From contig PDUO01000048.1 of assembly GCA_003008705.1 (NCBI GenBank), positions 133,183-197,182 of the forward strand: 64,000 nucleotides of DNA, in the 5' to 3' direction. The notes under the pieces are model-generated. The model searched no databases. It was not told the DNA's origin and was given only the letters and a program-made list of their open reading frames with translations. This document shows, piece after piece, positions 16,298-27,753 of the stretch. The stretch comes from Pezicula radicicola. Lineage: Eukaryota; Ascomycota; Leotiomycetes; Helotiales; Dermateaceae. Each line of letters begins with the position of its first letter. The stretch's first letter is position 1. The position numbers and the translations under genes were made by a program.

Positions 16298-16310
16298 CGG
16301 TTAGTTACCG
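16298..16310. promoter_or_regulatory. Possible Zn2Cys6-regulator site CGG-N7-CCG
   Basis: CGG and CCG face each other with seven bases between, the pattern bound by dimeric Zn2Cys6 activators. The spacing differs from the 11 bases known for Gal4/Lac9, so the cognate factor would be another one. Position in the shared promoter makes a role plausible; chance occurrence cannot be excluded. Confidence 0.35.
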
Positions 16311-17594
16311 GTGAAGCAATACGGAGAGCCTATCACCAGTCGTTTCTCAACCGGTGAAGCCCGGGGAATGACGGCGGCTATATGTCAGGCATGACAGAGA
16401 TGTTCTTTGCATCTAGTAGCGGCGGTTTTGAGATATCCCGCAAGCTCATTTCCATGACTCAGCACTTAGTCAAGGCAGTAGGTCCCTGGAGACAACAGCA
16501 TCTTTTGATGGCAATATGGACCAGGACAGTTGAAATCACTAGGAGATTCTTCTTGTCTTGCATAGAGAAAGTGTTTGAGTGGTTGATTCCTCTGGGTGAG
16601 CTATTGCATACTTGAATGGACTGAATACATCAGTCCATACTACTCATAGCATGTGTTTTTTTTTCTTCTTTTTCTTTTTGCAATTATTGAAGTTGGAGAA
16701 GCGTCCCATCACATCAAGTGGACGCAAAAAGGAATGTGGAGAGCCAGCGTCCGTCTCTCCAACCTCCTCTAAACACGAGTCAGGCATCATCCCCACATCC
16801 CCGGCCCGCAGTCCCCCGGATCACTCCTCGCCTGAATTTATTCCCCCCCTGAAACAGTGCACTATGGACGTTTGTGGCGCCGACGAGGTTGAAGCCACCA
16901 TTTAATACTGTCGAACCTCGATGGATGTCCCCAATTATTGAGGAAATCCAGTGATTTTGTTTACCAAGGGTCCATCCACTTGGAGACGACCAGGATTAGC
17001 CTGAGCATAAGCAGCTTGCAGCTTGCATCTTCTTCCAAAATACCATCGGACCATGGTAATTTGTAAGTTCCGTACCAGCTTGCGAAGATATAAATCCCGT
17101 CTCCTCGCCTCTTCTCATGAACTCTCAGCCGGGAGAGCCTAGCTCTTTTCCTCTGGCAAACCACCAAGATCAAACGAGTTTGTATGATACCGACTTTCTG
17201 CCAAGGTGTGGCGCGCATATCCCTCCAGCCCTCTTCTCGCCGAATTTGTGCCATCAAAAACCGCAAAAGCTTCGATCCACACAGTTCTCTTTGCGGCAAA
17301 GGAACAGATACAAAACGCCACTCAGCATGTCATTCCTGACTCCATATCATTTCTAGCTCCCTCAATGCTGAATCGACCTGGACAACAGCCCCATAAGGCG
17401 TCTGCTGACCTGAGCCTAGGTCGGCGACTGTAGCAAAATTTGGGAGTCTGGTCCGTTGCCGAGGGTCGAAAAGTCAGAGAGCGGGGCTCCATGTTTCCCA
17501 AAGAGTCGGGAGATGAAGACCTTGGAGATGGTAGGGACTAGCGAGGAGCGAGTAAGCTGTTTCCTGGGGATGCATATTCTTATTACTTGGGTTG

Positions 17595-17604
17595 TATATA
17601 TAAA
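17595..17604 (+). promoter_or_regulatory. TATA box of the permease gene
   Basis: TATATATAAA lies 100 bp before the permease ATG and is followed by a pyrimidine-rich stretch (17630-17690) typical of strong fungal core promoters. Confidence 0.6.
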
Positions 17605-17704
17605 CTGGTAGGGATATGCACCCCTCATTTCTTTTATTTCTCTGCCATCGCTTTCTTCCTCTGCTTTCTTTTGGTTGCAAGTTTCTGGTGGTCTGAGATT
17701 CATC

Positions 17705-19456
17705 ATGTCTGCTAAAATCCTTGATGGCGGTGCTGCCGAGCACCATGATGTGCCTGTCCTCAACGAGAAGGAAGCAAATACCAATGTCAAGCAAGTCAAT
17801 ACCGCGTCCGTGGCACTTGCAGCTGCCACTGCAGCTCAGAAGCCCTCACTTCTGTCCAAGAATATGTTGAAGTTGTATTTCATCATGGCTGTCGGTTACA
17901 TGGTTTCTACAATGAACGGTTTTGGTGAGTTCTTGTATCCCCAGCCTGCATTGCTTGCATACTAATCAACAACAGACTCCTCTCTCATGGGGAGTATCAA
18001 CGCAATGACACCATATCAAAAGACATTCGGCCTCAGTGGGGCAGGATCCAGCACTGGAATCGTCTTCATTATCTATAATCTTGGTCAAATTGCTGCCTTC
18101 CCCTTCTGTGGCTTCATCGCCGATGGGTACGGAAGAAAAGTGTGTATCTTCGTCGGGTGTGCGATTGTTCTTCTGGGGACTGCCATACAAGCCTCTGCTC
18201 ACCATCTGGGCCAATTCGAGGGTGGAAGATTCATTCTTGGCTTTGGTGCCGCGCTCGCCTCAGCTGCAGGTCCAGCCTACACCGTCGAACTTGCCCACCC
18301 AACCTACCGAGGAACTATGGCAGGAATGTACAACAACTTCTGGTGGTTTGGTAACATCATCGCAGGATGGACAACTTATGGATCTAACAAGAACTTCTCC
18401 GACTCATGGGCTTGGAGAGTGCCTACCATTGTTCAAGCAGGTCTACCTGGCATTGTTATGGTCCTGATTTTGTTCTTCCCAGAGTCGCCCCGTTGGCTCA
18501 TCGCCCACGATCGCGCAGAAGAGGGTCTTGCAATCTTTGCCAAATACCACGGCGATGGTGATGAGAACTCGCCCATTGTGCAACTCCAATACCACGAGAT
18601 CGTCGAACAACTAGCTCTCACTCGCAACGAGAATCCATGGTGGGACTTCCGAGAGCTAGCAAACACTCGTGGCGCTCGTTACCGCTTGTGCATGGTGATC
18701 GGAATGTCCTTTTTTGGACAGTGGAGCGGCAATAACGTGGTCTCGTATTTCATGCCATCGATGGTAATGCTCCCAAAATCATATTTGAGTTACTCCCAAG
18801 AAATCTAGAATAAGTAAACTAACTCCAAGTTTCCAACCATACAGATTGAAAACGCCGGTATAACAGACAAAAACAAACAACTCCTCATCAACGCCATCAA
18901 TCCAATTTTCTCAATGATGGGAGCCGTATACGGAGCAACACTCCTCGATAAACTCGGTCGTCGCGTAATGATGTTAGCCGGTCTAGGCGGAGGACTAATA
19001 GCGTACATAATGCTTACAGCCTTCACCGCAACAGCAGATGCACATCCCTCTCTCTCTTACGGCGTAATTGTCTCAATATTCCTCTTCGGAATAATCTTCG
19101 CCTGGGGTTTCACACCCCTACAAACACTCTACGCCGTCGAATGTCTGGAAAACCGTATGCGAGCAAAGGGATCAGGTCTTAACTTTCTGTTCTTGAATGT
19201 TGCTATGGTTGTTAATACTTATGGCATTTCTATCGGCATTGAGAAGATTGGTTGGAAGTTGTATCTGGTTTATATTGTGTGGATTTGTGTGGAGATTGCT
19301 TGTATTTATTTTTTCTTTGTGGAGACTGCCGGGAAAACACTCGAGGAGATGAGGGAGATTTTCGACGCGGATAACCCGAGGAAGGCTAGTACGATGAAGA
19401 CTAAAGTGCAGATTGATGTTGGGAGCGGGGCTGTGTTGAAGATTGATGACGTTTGA
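17705..19456 (+). CDS. MFS sugar transporter, probable lactose permease
   Basis: Three exons (17705-17924, 17976-18763, 18845-19456) join into 539 aa with about twelve membrane helices. Sugar-porter signatures are visible: FIADGYGRKVC after helix 2, GGRFILGFG in helix 4, PESPRWL before the central loop, LDKLGRRVMM after helix 8 and VETAGKTLEEM at the end. It therefore belongs to the proton/sugar symporters of the plasma membrane. The divergent neighbour is an intracellular LacZ-type beta-galactosidase, so uptake of intact lactose or a related beta-galactoside is the natural reading, as for LacpA and Lac12. Substrate remains an inference from context. Confidence 0.9.
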
Positions 19457-20613
19457 GATGCGGGTTTGGGGTTGGGGAGGGGTGGAGGTGGATTGGGAAA
19501 GTTAATGGTTATGAGGTTATGATTTTATGAGTGGTGATTTTACATATTGATACCCACTTAGTTTTCATAATCAACTAGTCGCCTCTTTTGTTAACTTGGG
19601 CTAAGCATGCTAATGAAGAACAAACAACTGTGAAACTTATCTATCAGGAAAGCAATGTCAAGAACTAGAGAAGATGAGACTTTGATTCTTAGATCTTAAA
19701 AGCTAAGCTGCATAGACCTTTTTGCAGCTTCAGTTAGCGATTTCAGCTCGCTTATTTGGGGAAGTTTAGAAATCACATCTCATCTTTTTAACAAAGAATC
19801 GAATGGGCTTGAGAAAGGCACTTGAAAAGATTGAAAAATGGGAGATTTTTATAGAATAAGTGTGGGGTTTATGTCTTTAATACTTTGAATAGTATATAGA
19901 GGGGCTTCAGGGTGTAAATTGTATTAGGAGCAACATAGCCGAAGAGAGACTTGGGCTGGACTCCTAAAAACACTCGTCTCAGTGGGGATATAAGTCAATG
20001 TGTTACATAACAATCAAAATGAGTAAGACTTACACTAACGTGGTACAAATTAGCTCTGTACCTCCTTGTTCCTGCCCTTCTAATGCCCGCCGTGCTACTG
20101 CCTTTCTACTTAACCGGGTTTCAGATGATGCGATACACTAAGTCGCTCTTTCCCTATTTGCTCCTCCACATCCAACAAATGAAATCGACTTCCCACTTCA
20201 TACGCCACTCATACCACTCCATCTACATAACACCTGCAAACAAATATACTTTTGTAGGTTTGTACAGCCCGCAGTCACGGAATCATTACACTTGTATCAA
20301 AAACCTCATTTCGAAGGTCTTCAAATTTCAGTCCATAGGCATCTCGTTCACTACGAAGTCTTCGAAACCTCTCGAAGTTTCGAACCAGAAACCAGTCAGA
20401 ACTCGCTTCTAGAACTTGCCGGTCAATACGAGCCTTTAATCATTCATGCTCAGAAACAAAGTACAGCAATTAAAGAAGTGAGGGCCCTTATTTCCCAGCA
20501 ACAGGATAGAGAACGACTCGGCAGCAAATCCTTTCTACCCAACGACATTCACAGAGCTCGGTTCTATACTTCAACTTCACAACCTTCATTTGTCACGAAC
20601 TCAGGCTTTCACT
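19457..20613. other. Intergenic
   Basis: Between the permease and a hypothetical gene. Two overlapping open frames at 20083-20675 could contain a 5' exon of the next gene, but I found no splice path that clearly adds conserved sequence. Confidence 0.45.
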
Positions 20614-21861
20614 ATGACAAGCAAACACTTGCATCTTATATTTGGGCCGCCACCGGAGAACAAAACTCAGAGTAATGATAAGGATGGGAACGGGAAGGCA
20701 GATGAGATAGCAGCGGAATGCAACGTCTCGTTTGCGATGAAGAGCAAGGTTATGGTGGTTCCGGGACAAGAAGAAGCAGGTACCGAAGTATCATTAGGAG
20801 CACGAAAGTTGAAGGAGAGTGCTAGGATGAGACCAATTCAGAACGACGAAAACTTGCGTCCTGAGTTGGAATATCCAACGCCACCCTGCACTCCACACGG
20901 AGACATTGAAGCCAGTAATGGTGAAGGAGGAAACAAACTTGGGTATTCTCCCAAAAGGAAATTGCAAAGAGAGGCCAGCATTGGTCATGGCGGTGAGGAT
21001 GAACCTCAGAGAAAGAAACGGGGAGGTGAGACGGACACCAATAGGAGGCCCCAGATGCGGACGGATTCTGAATCACATATGCAAATTTCTCGATGCCTTT
21101 TACACAGCAAGGATGGTCCTATCCTTATCATTGACCAGGAGGATCCAACTCAGATTTTCCCACTCAGTCACTTGCTTGGCAGATCGCCGTCACCTGAGCC
21201 TGAGCTATCCGAGCCTCAGCCATTATCGGACTATGGTAGAGAGCCGAATGACGAGCCACTAGTTGGATCGGAGTCTTCTCAATCGGAATACGTGCCATCA
21301 ATTGGACCTGCTGGATCCGAGATATCCTCTGAAAATCAAATATCAGAGGAGGTTGTCGAGATCAGGAAGGCTGTGGAGGCCGTGGAGAAACTGGAAAGGC
21401 GGCTGGAAAAGGTGGAAGAAGCAGTTTCCATGCAAAGGTGTTTGGTCACAGTTCAGGAGGTATCCGGTTCTCGCAATATTGTGGGTAACGGAAACATAGT
21501 GGGCTCTCAGAACAGAACGGAGGTTCCAATCCGTGGCGTTCAACCGACTATGGGCCCTCAGTACTTGCCACATCGTATTCGGGCTTACTACGAGCTCCAA
21601 CGTGGTGTCCCGCAGGCGCCAGTTCAGTACGCTCAGCCACGAATGGGAATGCAATCAGAGGCAGCGGGCTTTGCAACGCCCTTCTCTTCACAAACTAGAA
21701 ATATGCAACCGCCAGCACCCATTCCACAACATTACTATACGCAAAGGAATTCTTCCTCACATCCTACTAGCCATCGGGATCCATTGAGCGGAAATGCGCC
21801 CAGATCTCCAGCTCGTCGCCCACAGCAAGAGGCAAGACCGAGGGAAGACAGAGGAAGATGA
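20614..21861 (+). CDS. Hypothetical protein, disordered with one coiled coil
   Basis: Single open frame of 415 codons from the first ATG; the frame extends upstream without an ATG, so a 5' exon is possible. I recognise no domain. The protein is charged and low in hydrophobic residues, with a lysine/arginine-rich stretch (about 105-135) that could act as a nuclear signal. A short coiled coil of KAVEAVEKLERRLEKVEEAV character lies near 245-275, and the C-terminal third is rich in Gln, Pro and Arg. No membrane segment or signal peptide. This composition is common in nuclear or cytoplasmic scaffold proteins of fungi, which is all that can be said. Confidence 0.6.
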   Translation: MTSKHLHLIFGPPPENKTQSNDKDGNGKADEIAAECNVSFAMKSKVMVVPGQEEAGTEVSLGARKLKESARMRPIQNDENLRPELEYPTPPCTPHGDIEASNGEGGNKLGYSPKRKLQREASIGHGGEDEPQRKKRGGETDTNRRPQMRTDSESHMQISRCLLHSKDGPILIIDQEDPTQIFPLSHLLGRSPSPEPELSEPQPLSDYGREPNDEPLVGSESSQSEYVPSIGPAGSEISSENQISEEVVEIRKAVEAVEKLERRLEKVEEAVSMQRCLVTVQEVSGSRNIVGNGNIVGSQNRTEVPIRGVQPTMGPQYLPHRIRAYYELQRGVPQAPVQYAQPRMGMQSEAAGFATPFSSQTRNMQPPAPIPQHYYTQRNSSSHPTSHRDPLSGNAPRSPARRPQQEARPREDRGR

Positions 21862-22588
21862 AATGTGTTGCCGAGTCTGGCAATTCAAGACTGCGAAGAA
21901 GTCTATGGATAAATAGAATGGGATGGTTTGTGCTAAAAAAAAACGATCGTTGTAAGAGAAGATGGCATAGAAATATTGGTATTAGCAAGGAGAATGGGAT
22001 TGCAACTGTGAAGTGCTTGGCTGTGAACTAATATTGGAGGACAGTGGGTGAAACGACAAGCGAACTCGCTATCATCTTGATTGGGAGTCCGAGTCACTGA
22101 GCAGAATTTATACGAGGTGAACCTCTATTAAAATACCAATTATAAAAAAACCAAAATTCATATCCGCTATTTCAAAAACGAAGTGAACAGAAAATAGAAA
22201 GAGAAGAGAGAAGAAAAACATTGCTCATTATCAATTTACACGTTTCCTTATAACTTTTCCATCTTACGCCAACGCCATTTTTACCAAGCCGCCCTTCTCT
22301 CTCCATCACAATCATAATATAATCCCCTGCTTTCCACCCCACCATCTTCTCATCCCGTTCGATTTCCTTCCTTTCATTCCCTCCCTCACTCCTAGCCTCT
22401 CCCCCTCTTTCCTCCCCTCTCCTCTCCCCCTCATTCATCCCTTCTGCCCCTTTTTCTACTAACCAATTCCATCACTTGCTCATCCCATTGCCTTCTATCT
22501 ATCAATTCTCATCCAACACCCCCACTCCATTTCCCTTCTTCCCCACTCACATTTCCACTCAATCACACATCTCGACCACAAATCTCAA
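21862..22588. other. Intergenic, strongly pyrimidine-rich
   Basis: Holds the downstream regions of two convergent genes. From about 22250 to 22560 the plus strand is almost all C and T, which explains the spurious open frames there. Confidence 0.6.
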
Positions 22589-23488
22589 CTAAGCATACTG
22601 CCAAGCCCCAAAATCATTATTCTCTTGATCATGCTCAATAAAACCATCGAGTTCAACGCAATTCGTCTGGTCGAATGCTGGTGTTTGGGCGTAGATTTGG
22701 TAGATTGTTTCATCGGAGTTGGAGGGTGTGTAGGGGCATGCGTAGAGACCTCCTTTTTGTGTGTGTGCGTGTTAGTATTGGTAGTTTTGGGGTTTTATAG
22801 GTTTTGGAGAAGACTTGTAAATGATATACTTTGTATAATTATATCAAAAGAAAGTTTAGGGTAAAGAAGGAAATACGTAGCACTCAGAACAGTTAATTTC
22901 CAAAAAAGAAAAAAACGAACAGCACTTGTTGGGTCTTCAAATCTAACGGAGAAACGAGTAAATGAAATCACCCAAACTAACCTTCTGTGGCATCTGGAGC
23001 TATGAAATTTATCAATGTATACTCATTACCATCCTCAGATGTAACATTTGTAGCTGTCCAACCAGATTGATAGGCACCGGTTGGTATGTAGATAGAATGA
23101 GCTTGTGTGAAACCGAATTCTCCTTCCTGAGTTACGTATGTTTGTTGACCGCCTGGTACCTCGACCTTTTTTGATTTGTTAGTCTTTAAGTGCCTTCTTC
23201 TGATTATGGGCTTTTGGTTTTTCGGGATTTGGGATTTGGGATCAAACATACCCACAAATAACTCATACCAGCGAATACCGTACCCGTTACAATTGGACAG
23301 TTTGGCTCAACGATGGTAGGGCAATAAGTACTTGGTGATCCACCGATGTAGAAGGCTGATCCGCCTGCGTTTATGGGTTGGCCGTCGAGAATACTGCCGG
23401 GGAGGGAAGCGGTTAGGGTGAAGATTGCTGCTTTGGTGAGGGCTAGGAGGGTTGAGGTTGTTGCTAGGAGGGAGGTGAGGGATGGCAT
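22589..23488 (-). CDS. Small secreted protein, IgE-binding-protein-like
   Basis: Three exons (23488-23252, 23165-22982, 22752-22589) join into 194 aa. Residues 1-20 are a signal peptide. The mature part contains TLTASLPGSILDGQPINAGG, TYCP, VEVPGGQQTYV, GFTQAHSIYIPTGA, a short acidic loop and a final block with ACPYTP and IYQIYAQT. This is the pattern of fungal secreted proteins annotated as IgE-binding, abundant in culture fluids and of unknown biochemical role. Four Cys could form two disulfides. Intron 2 is 229 bp and contains a GT-rich run, so automatic models may stop after exon 2. No membrane anchor. Confidence 0.75.
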
Positions 23489-24462
23489 TTTTGGGATGTT
23501 TGGTGGTTTTGGGAGGGGGATGTTTTTCTTTTCTTTTGGGTATTGTTGTTGGTGTTGGCGTTTTGAGTAATCAGGTTATGAGAATTGGTTCTGAATGTTT
23601 AGTTAGTGACGGTACATATGGATATTGTGAAAGTGGGGAGATTTCTAGTTGAGGTGATGGGAATTAAAAACTCTCAATGTCTTGATCTTCAAGACACCCA
23701 TGTATCAAATTCATCCATCGGCTATCATAAGAAAACGAACTCACCAGTAGCGACTGTATTGCTCTAAGCGACGGAATCAATCAATATACAAACAAGAAAT
23801 AATAAGTAAAGAAATGCTGCACTTTATATATTTACTATGGCTGCCTTAAAATCATAAGACTCTCAGTATTACTCTACGTTATAGTCGCATTTTCAAGGTC
23901 AACAGCAGGCAGCTAGCATACCATTTCAACCGTTTTCGTGAACCTCTCGTATCGCAGGGCAGGTGATGAGCTACTGTACGTGATGTGTCTAGGACACAAC
24001 TGAACCACACTGGTGCAGCTGTGATCCTGGAATTCTGCAGGGTAGCGAGATCTGGTATTGGCCGCTACCGTTTCGCCGTTTCGTGATCGACTATTCTTAT
24101 TTTTGGAAACATTCCGTGATTGGATACTACTGTATGGATAAATGGCTAAAGATCTACATAAACGAGGATAATCTTTTAATGGTATCGTTTGTACTTACTA
24201 TTGGTACTTGCTATTGAAGATTCAGACAACACGTAAAAGGGCGGTAATGAGTCTGTATGAGTTGAGTTGTGAGAAGTACGTGATTATCTTGGGGGGAAGA
24301 CCGTGCTGATGAGCTATGTATGTTATGGACTGCTTCGTATGCGCACAATCATCTCACTCATCTTTTCGTACTTCAGGTAACCCCAAGGTGTTTGGCGTGA
24401 TACCTGTCGAGTCGAGTATTGAATTTTTTTATTAATTTTTTGCGTTCTTATTGCACCCACCA
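23489..24462. other. Intergenic
   Basis: Promoter side of the small secreted protein gene and downstream side of the WW/FF gene. No gene or repeat that I can support. Confidence 0.55.
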
Positions 24463-26227
24463 TCACGTTGCGTTTGGAGCACTTGCTGCATCGTCGCCTC
24501 CTATCAAGTGATCTTTCAGTCCCTTCTTGGTAACGTTCATAGCCCTTGCAATCTCTGCTTCCTCCTCCCGCAGTCTGCCCTTCCCAAATGCCAGATCTCT
24601 TTTCTGCCGCCGCTTTTGTTCTTCGACTTGCTTTTCGCGATCTTGAAGAGCTTTTTCTCTCCGTTCCCGATCTTTCCTTTCCTTGATAACTTCCTCGGTC
24701 TCTTCTACTTCAGCAGCATCAGGCGCGGCAGCTAAAGTGCTAATATGACCTTCGATGAGTGGGTCGCGAATGGATGCATCAAGAGAGATGTAACGTATAT
24801 CAGCGAGTACTGAAGGTGGAAGATGTGTAGGTAGAGTAGAGTTGTTCAACATCGACAGAGGCTGTGCCTTGAGCAATGTTGCGAGATCGGACTTTAGAGT
24901 GGACTGCGGAAGCTTCAGACGATTGATATGCTCTCTGTACAGTTTCTCGCGGTCCTTGTCTGACAATGCGGTGTCTCGCATTTCGGCCTCCTTCTTGTAT
25001 TTCCGCTTGAATTCTGGCCAGTATAGCTTCGGTGTAGCAAGTTTTTGTAGAAAAGTAATGTAAGGTATCCTTGGGTCCTTTTTCTCTTCTTTAGCTCTTA
25101 GTTCCCGAAGTTGTTTTATCTTCTCTCGACTCCAATCTTCCCACACCTCCTTTCTTGCTTTCATGCTTGACAACGCAGTGTATCTTGTATCGTCAACAAG
25201 CTTCCCTTCTTCGACAAGTTTATCCCAAGGACTGTAAGGATTTATACCATAGTCATTCAGTAAATCCTTAAACAGGGCTGCCGAATCTTCTTCGGATAGC
25301 CCAAGCCCTTCTGCACCTTCCTCCCAATCCTCCATATTCCCATCGTCATATTCCCCAGGGTCCAAACCGTACTCTTGTCCCATTTGTGCCAACTGAAACG
25401 CTATATCATCTTCGTTGAATTCCATAGGTTGATCTAGCGCATCCTCGTCTGTCCTCTGCCTTTTGGAAGGATTCTCTTCGTCGTCTTCATCATCGGTTAC
25501 TTCCACCTCCTCGTACTCCGAGCTGTCTTCTGCTTCATCATCTCCAGTCTTCTCCTGTTCTATTACCGGCCGTTGAGCGGCACCTTGCATTTCAGCGGCA
25601 CCAGAAGCCTTTTCTGGTTCTTTTTGTGGATTCAATGCCTCCGCCTTGTCCTTGATTCTCTGCTGATCGAGTGCCAATATGCCGTCTTTCAATTTGTCCG
25701 GGATGCGCCAATAGCTCTGGTTCTTCTCCGTATTGAAGACAAACCTCCTCCCAAGCTTCGTATGTACGAGCACCCATGGTTCATGTCCTGGGATTGGATG
25801 TCGCGACTTCGGCTTGTCCACCGGCTGTGGCCTCGTATCTCTGGACTGGCCATGACCTCCTCTGCCACCACGTCCACCTTGAAATCCTCCTCTGCCAAAA
25901 TTATCCTGCGTGGGAAAGTTGTTGAAAGTTGGTCCAGCACTTGGTATCGAACTTCCGACAGCTTGGTATTGCAAGAAACTTTGCGAGGGGTTTAGAACAA
26001 GGGGTGGAGTTGCCTGAGGGGGCGGAGCTACAGGTCGTGTATATGTAGATTGCTTCGTCTCTGCATTGTAGTAGTACGAATGCCCTATGGTGAGTATTTA
26101 TTAGTATCTTCTTTGCGTCCATTATACTCGCGGTGGAGAAAGTGTACTGACCTGTAGGGGCTTTGTGTTCAGTCCATCCCGGTGGTAGAGGTGGAGGCGC
26201 GACTGGCTTATGAGTTGACTTCAGCAT
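24463..26227 (-). CDS. URN1: WW/FF-domain pre-mRNA splicing factor (Urn1-like)
   Basis: Two exons (26227-26152 and 26084-24463) join into 565 aa. A WW domain (PLPPGWTEHKAPTGHSYYYN) opens the protein, and a second WW-like block (PWVLVHTKLGRRFVF) lies near 140. An Arg/Gly-rich linker lies between them and a long acidic segment follows. The single FF domain (ARKEVWEDWSREKIKQLRE to LYWPEFKRKYKKE) is at about 335-395. Order and number of domains fit yeast Urn1 and, in part, TCERG1, which link splicing and transcription through proline-rich and phosphorylated partners. The C-terminal 100 residues are charged and helical. Prp40 has more FF domains and is excluded. Divergent from PRE9. Confidence 0.8.
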
Positions 26228-26729
26228 TTTGGCGCACTACTGCTCTCTGGCGGCGGAAATACAAACGATGGCTATGGGGAAATTTATGAAGTTCAAGATA
26301 ACTTGAGCAGGTCAGTTAAAGCGGCACGCACCAGCAACAACGGGACAGACTCCGTTCACGTGCTCAAAAAGATGTTGTTATTAATGAAAACTGTTGCAGA
26401 TGGTAGAATTTCCTATATCATCATTTTTGCCTCGAGCTGAAAAGAAGGTTGCACCTTATTAGATGTCTGTTTGCCATGTGAAATACTGTACTTGCCCAGG
26501 ATATGAGGGAGTGCCGCTTGTAGCACGAGCTGATAGCGGCCTAAGGCGTGAGGCAGAAACGCTAGCCACGCGTGGGAGCGTGCCTGGAGCTCGTCGAGCT
26601 TCAACATCGACAATCAACCCTCCTCCCGGCCCCAACCCATCACCATATCACAATTTGAGGACCACCTTTCCTTGCGAATACCTTCATTGGAGCTTCAAGG
26701 CACTGCAAAAACAGTAGAAACCCGCAATC
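26228..26729. promoter_or_regulatory. Shared upstream region of URN1-like and PRE9
   Basis: 500 bp between divergent starts. No TATA box or clear PACE element (GGTGGCAAA) found by eye; no gene. Confidence 0.45.
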
Positions 26730-27646
26730 ATGTCCAGGAGATACGATTCCCGGGTAAGCATTGGCCAGCCCTGCTGCATCACCAAAGACCAAAGCTAACA
26801 GCCTCGCAGACGACCATCTTCTCTCCCGAAGGACGTCTCTATCAAGTCGAATATGCTCTCGAGGCCATCTCCCACGCCGGTACAGCAATAGGAATCTTGG
26901 CGAAGGATGGAATCGTGTTGGCCGCAGAGAGAAAGGTCACCAGTAAACTTCTGGAGCAGGACACTTCAGCAGAGAAGCTGTATATCTTGAACGAGTATGC
27001 AGCATTTACTCAATTGTTTGCTTCCTGTGCTGATTTCTTCGTAGCAACATGATCTGTGCTGTCGCAGGTATGACAGCTGATGCCAACATCCTCATCAACT
27101 ACGCCCGCCAAGCCGCCCAACGCTACCTCCTCACCTACAACGAAGACATCCCTTGTGAGCAACTCGTCCGAAGATTATGTGATTTGAAGCAGGGTTATAC
27201 GCAACATGGTGGTCTCCGCCCGTTCGGTGTTTCTTTCATCTACGCTGGTTACGATCCACAGAGACAATTCCAGCTATACCAGAGCAATCCCAGTGGAAAT
27301 TACGGTGGTTGGAAGGCAACAAGTGTCGGCGCAAACAATGCGAGTGCGCAAAGTTTGTTGAAGCAGGATTACAAAGAGGACTGTGATCTGAAGGAGGCAT
27401 GTGGAATGGCGGTCAAGGTGTTGAGCAAGACAATGGACTCAACCAAGTTGACCAGTGAGAAGAGTAAGCAATATGAGGGAATTGGTGGGAATTGTGCTAA
27501 TGATATCTGCAGTTGAGTTCGCGACGGTTGGCAAAACAAAGGATGGCCGCATTTACCACCACTTGTGGGGCGCTGAGGAGATCACGGCATTATTGAAGGA
27601 ACACGACTTAGCTAAGGACGAGGGCGCGGATACGATAGTCAGCTAG
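26730..27646 (+). CDS. PRE9: 20S proteasome subunit alpha3
   Basis: Structural alpha-ring subunit of the proteasome. Four exons (26730-26753, 26810-26994, 27045-27463, 27513-27646) join into 253 aa. The N-terminus [27 protein letters not shown] is the proteasome alpha signature, of the Pre9/PSMA4 class. [25 protein letters not shown] and [18 protein letters not shown] follow as expected. Length is normal for the family. The first exon is only 24 nt, so a model starting in exon 2 would lose the gate-forming N-terminal tail. Confidence 0.96.
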
Positions 27647-27753
27647 ATTTCTACATGGATCATGAAAGGTCGGTCTACGGCTATGTAACAATAAACAAAA
27701 GACTACGAATACATTCGGCGGGCTCTAGTGAAGTCCAACGAAGATCCATGACT

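Larger units (their letters stand above)
16011..17704. promoter_or_regulatory. Bidirectional control region of the beta-galactosidase/permease pair
   Basis: This 1.7 kb region separates the two divergent starts. Visible elements: a CreA-like GTGGGG at 16289-16294, a CGG-N7-CCG inverted triplet at 16298-16310, another ACCGG near 16351, a long T-rich tract at 16654-16680 and a TATA element before the permease. I see no convincing gene; short open frames here have no coding character. Confidence 0.6.

Noticed and set aside
16382..16905. Two short plus-strand open frames in the lactose-cluster promoter
   Set aside because: They overlap a T-rich tract, have no splice partners and no recognisable sequence.
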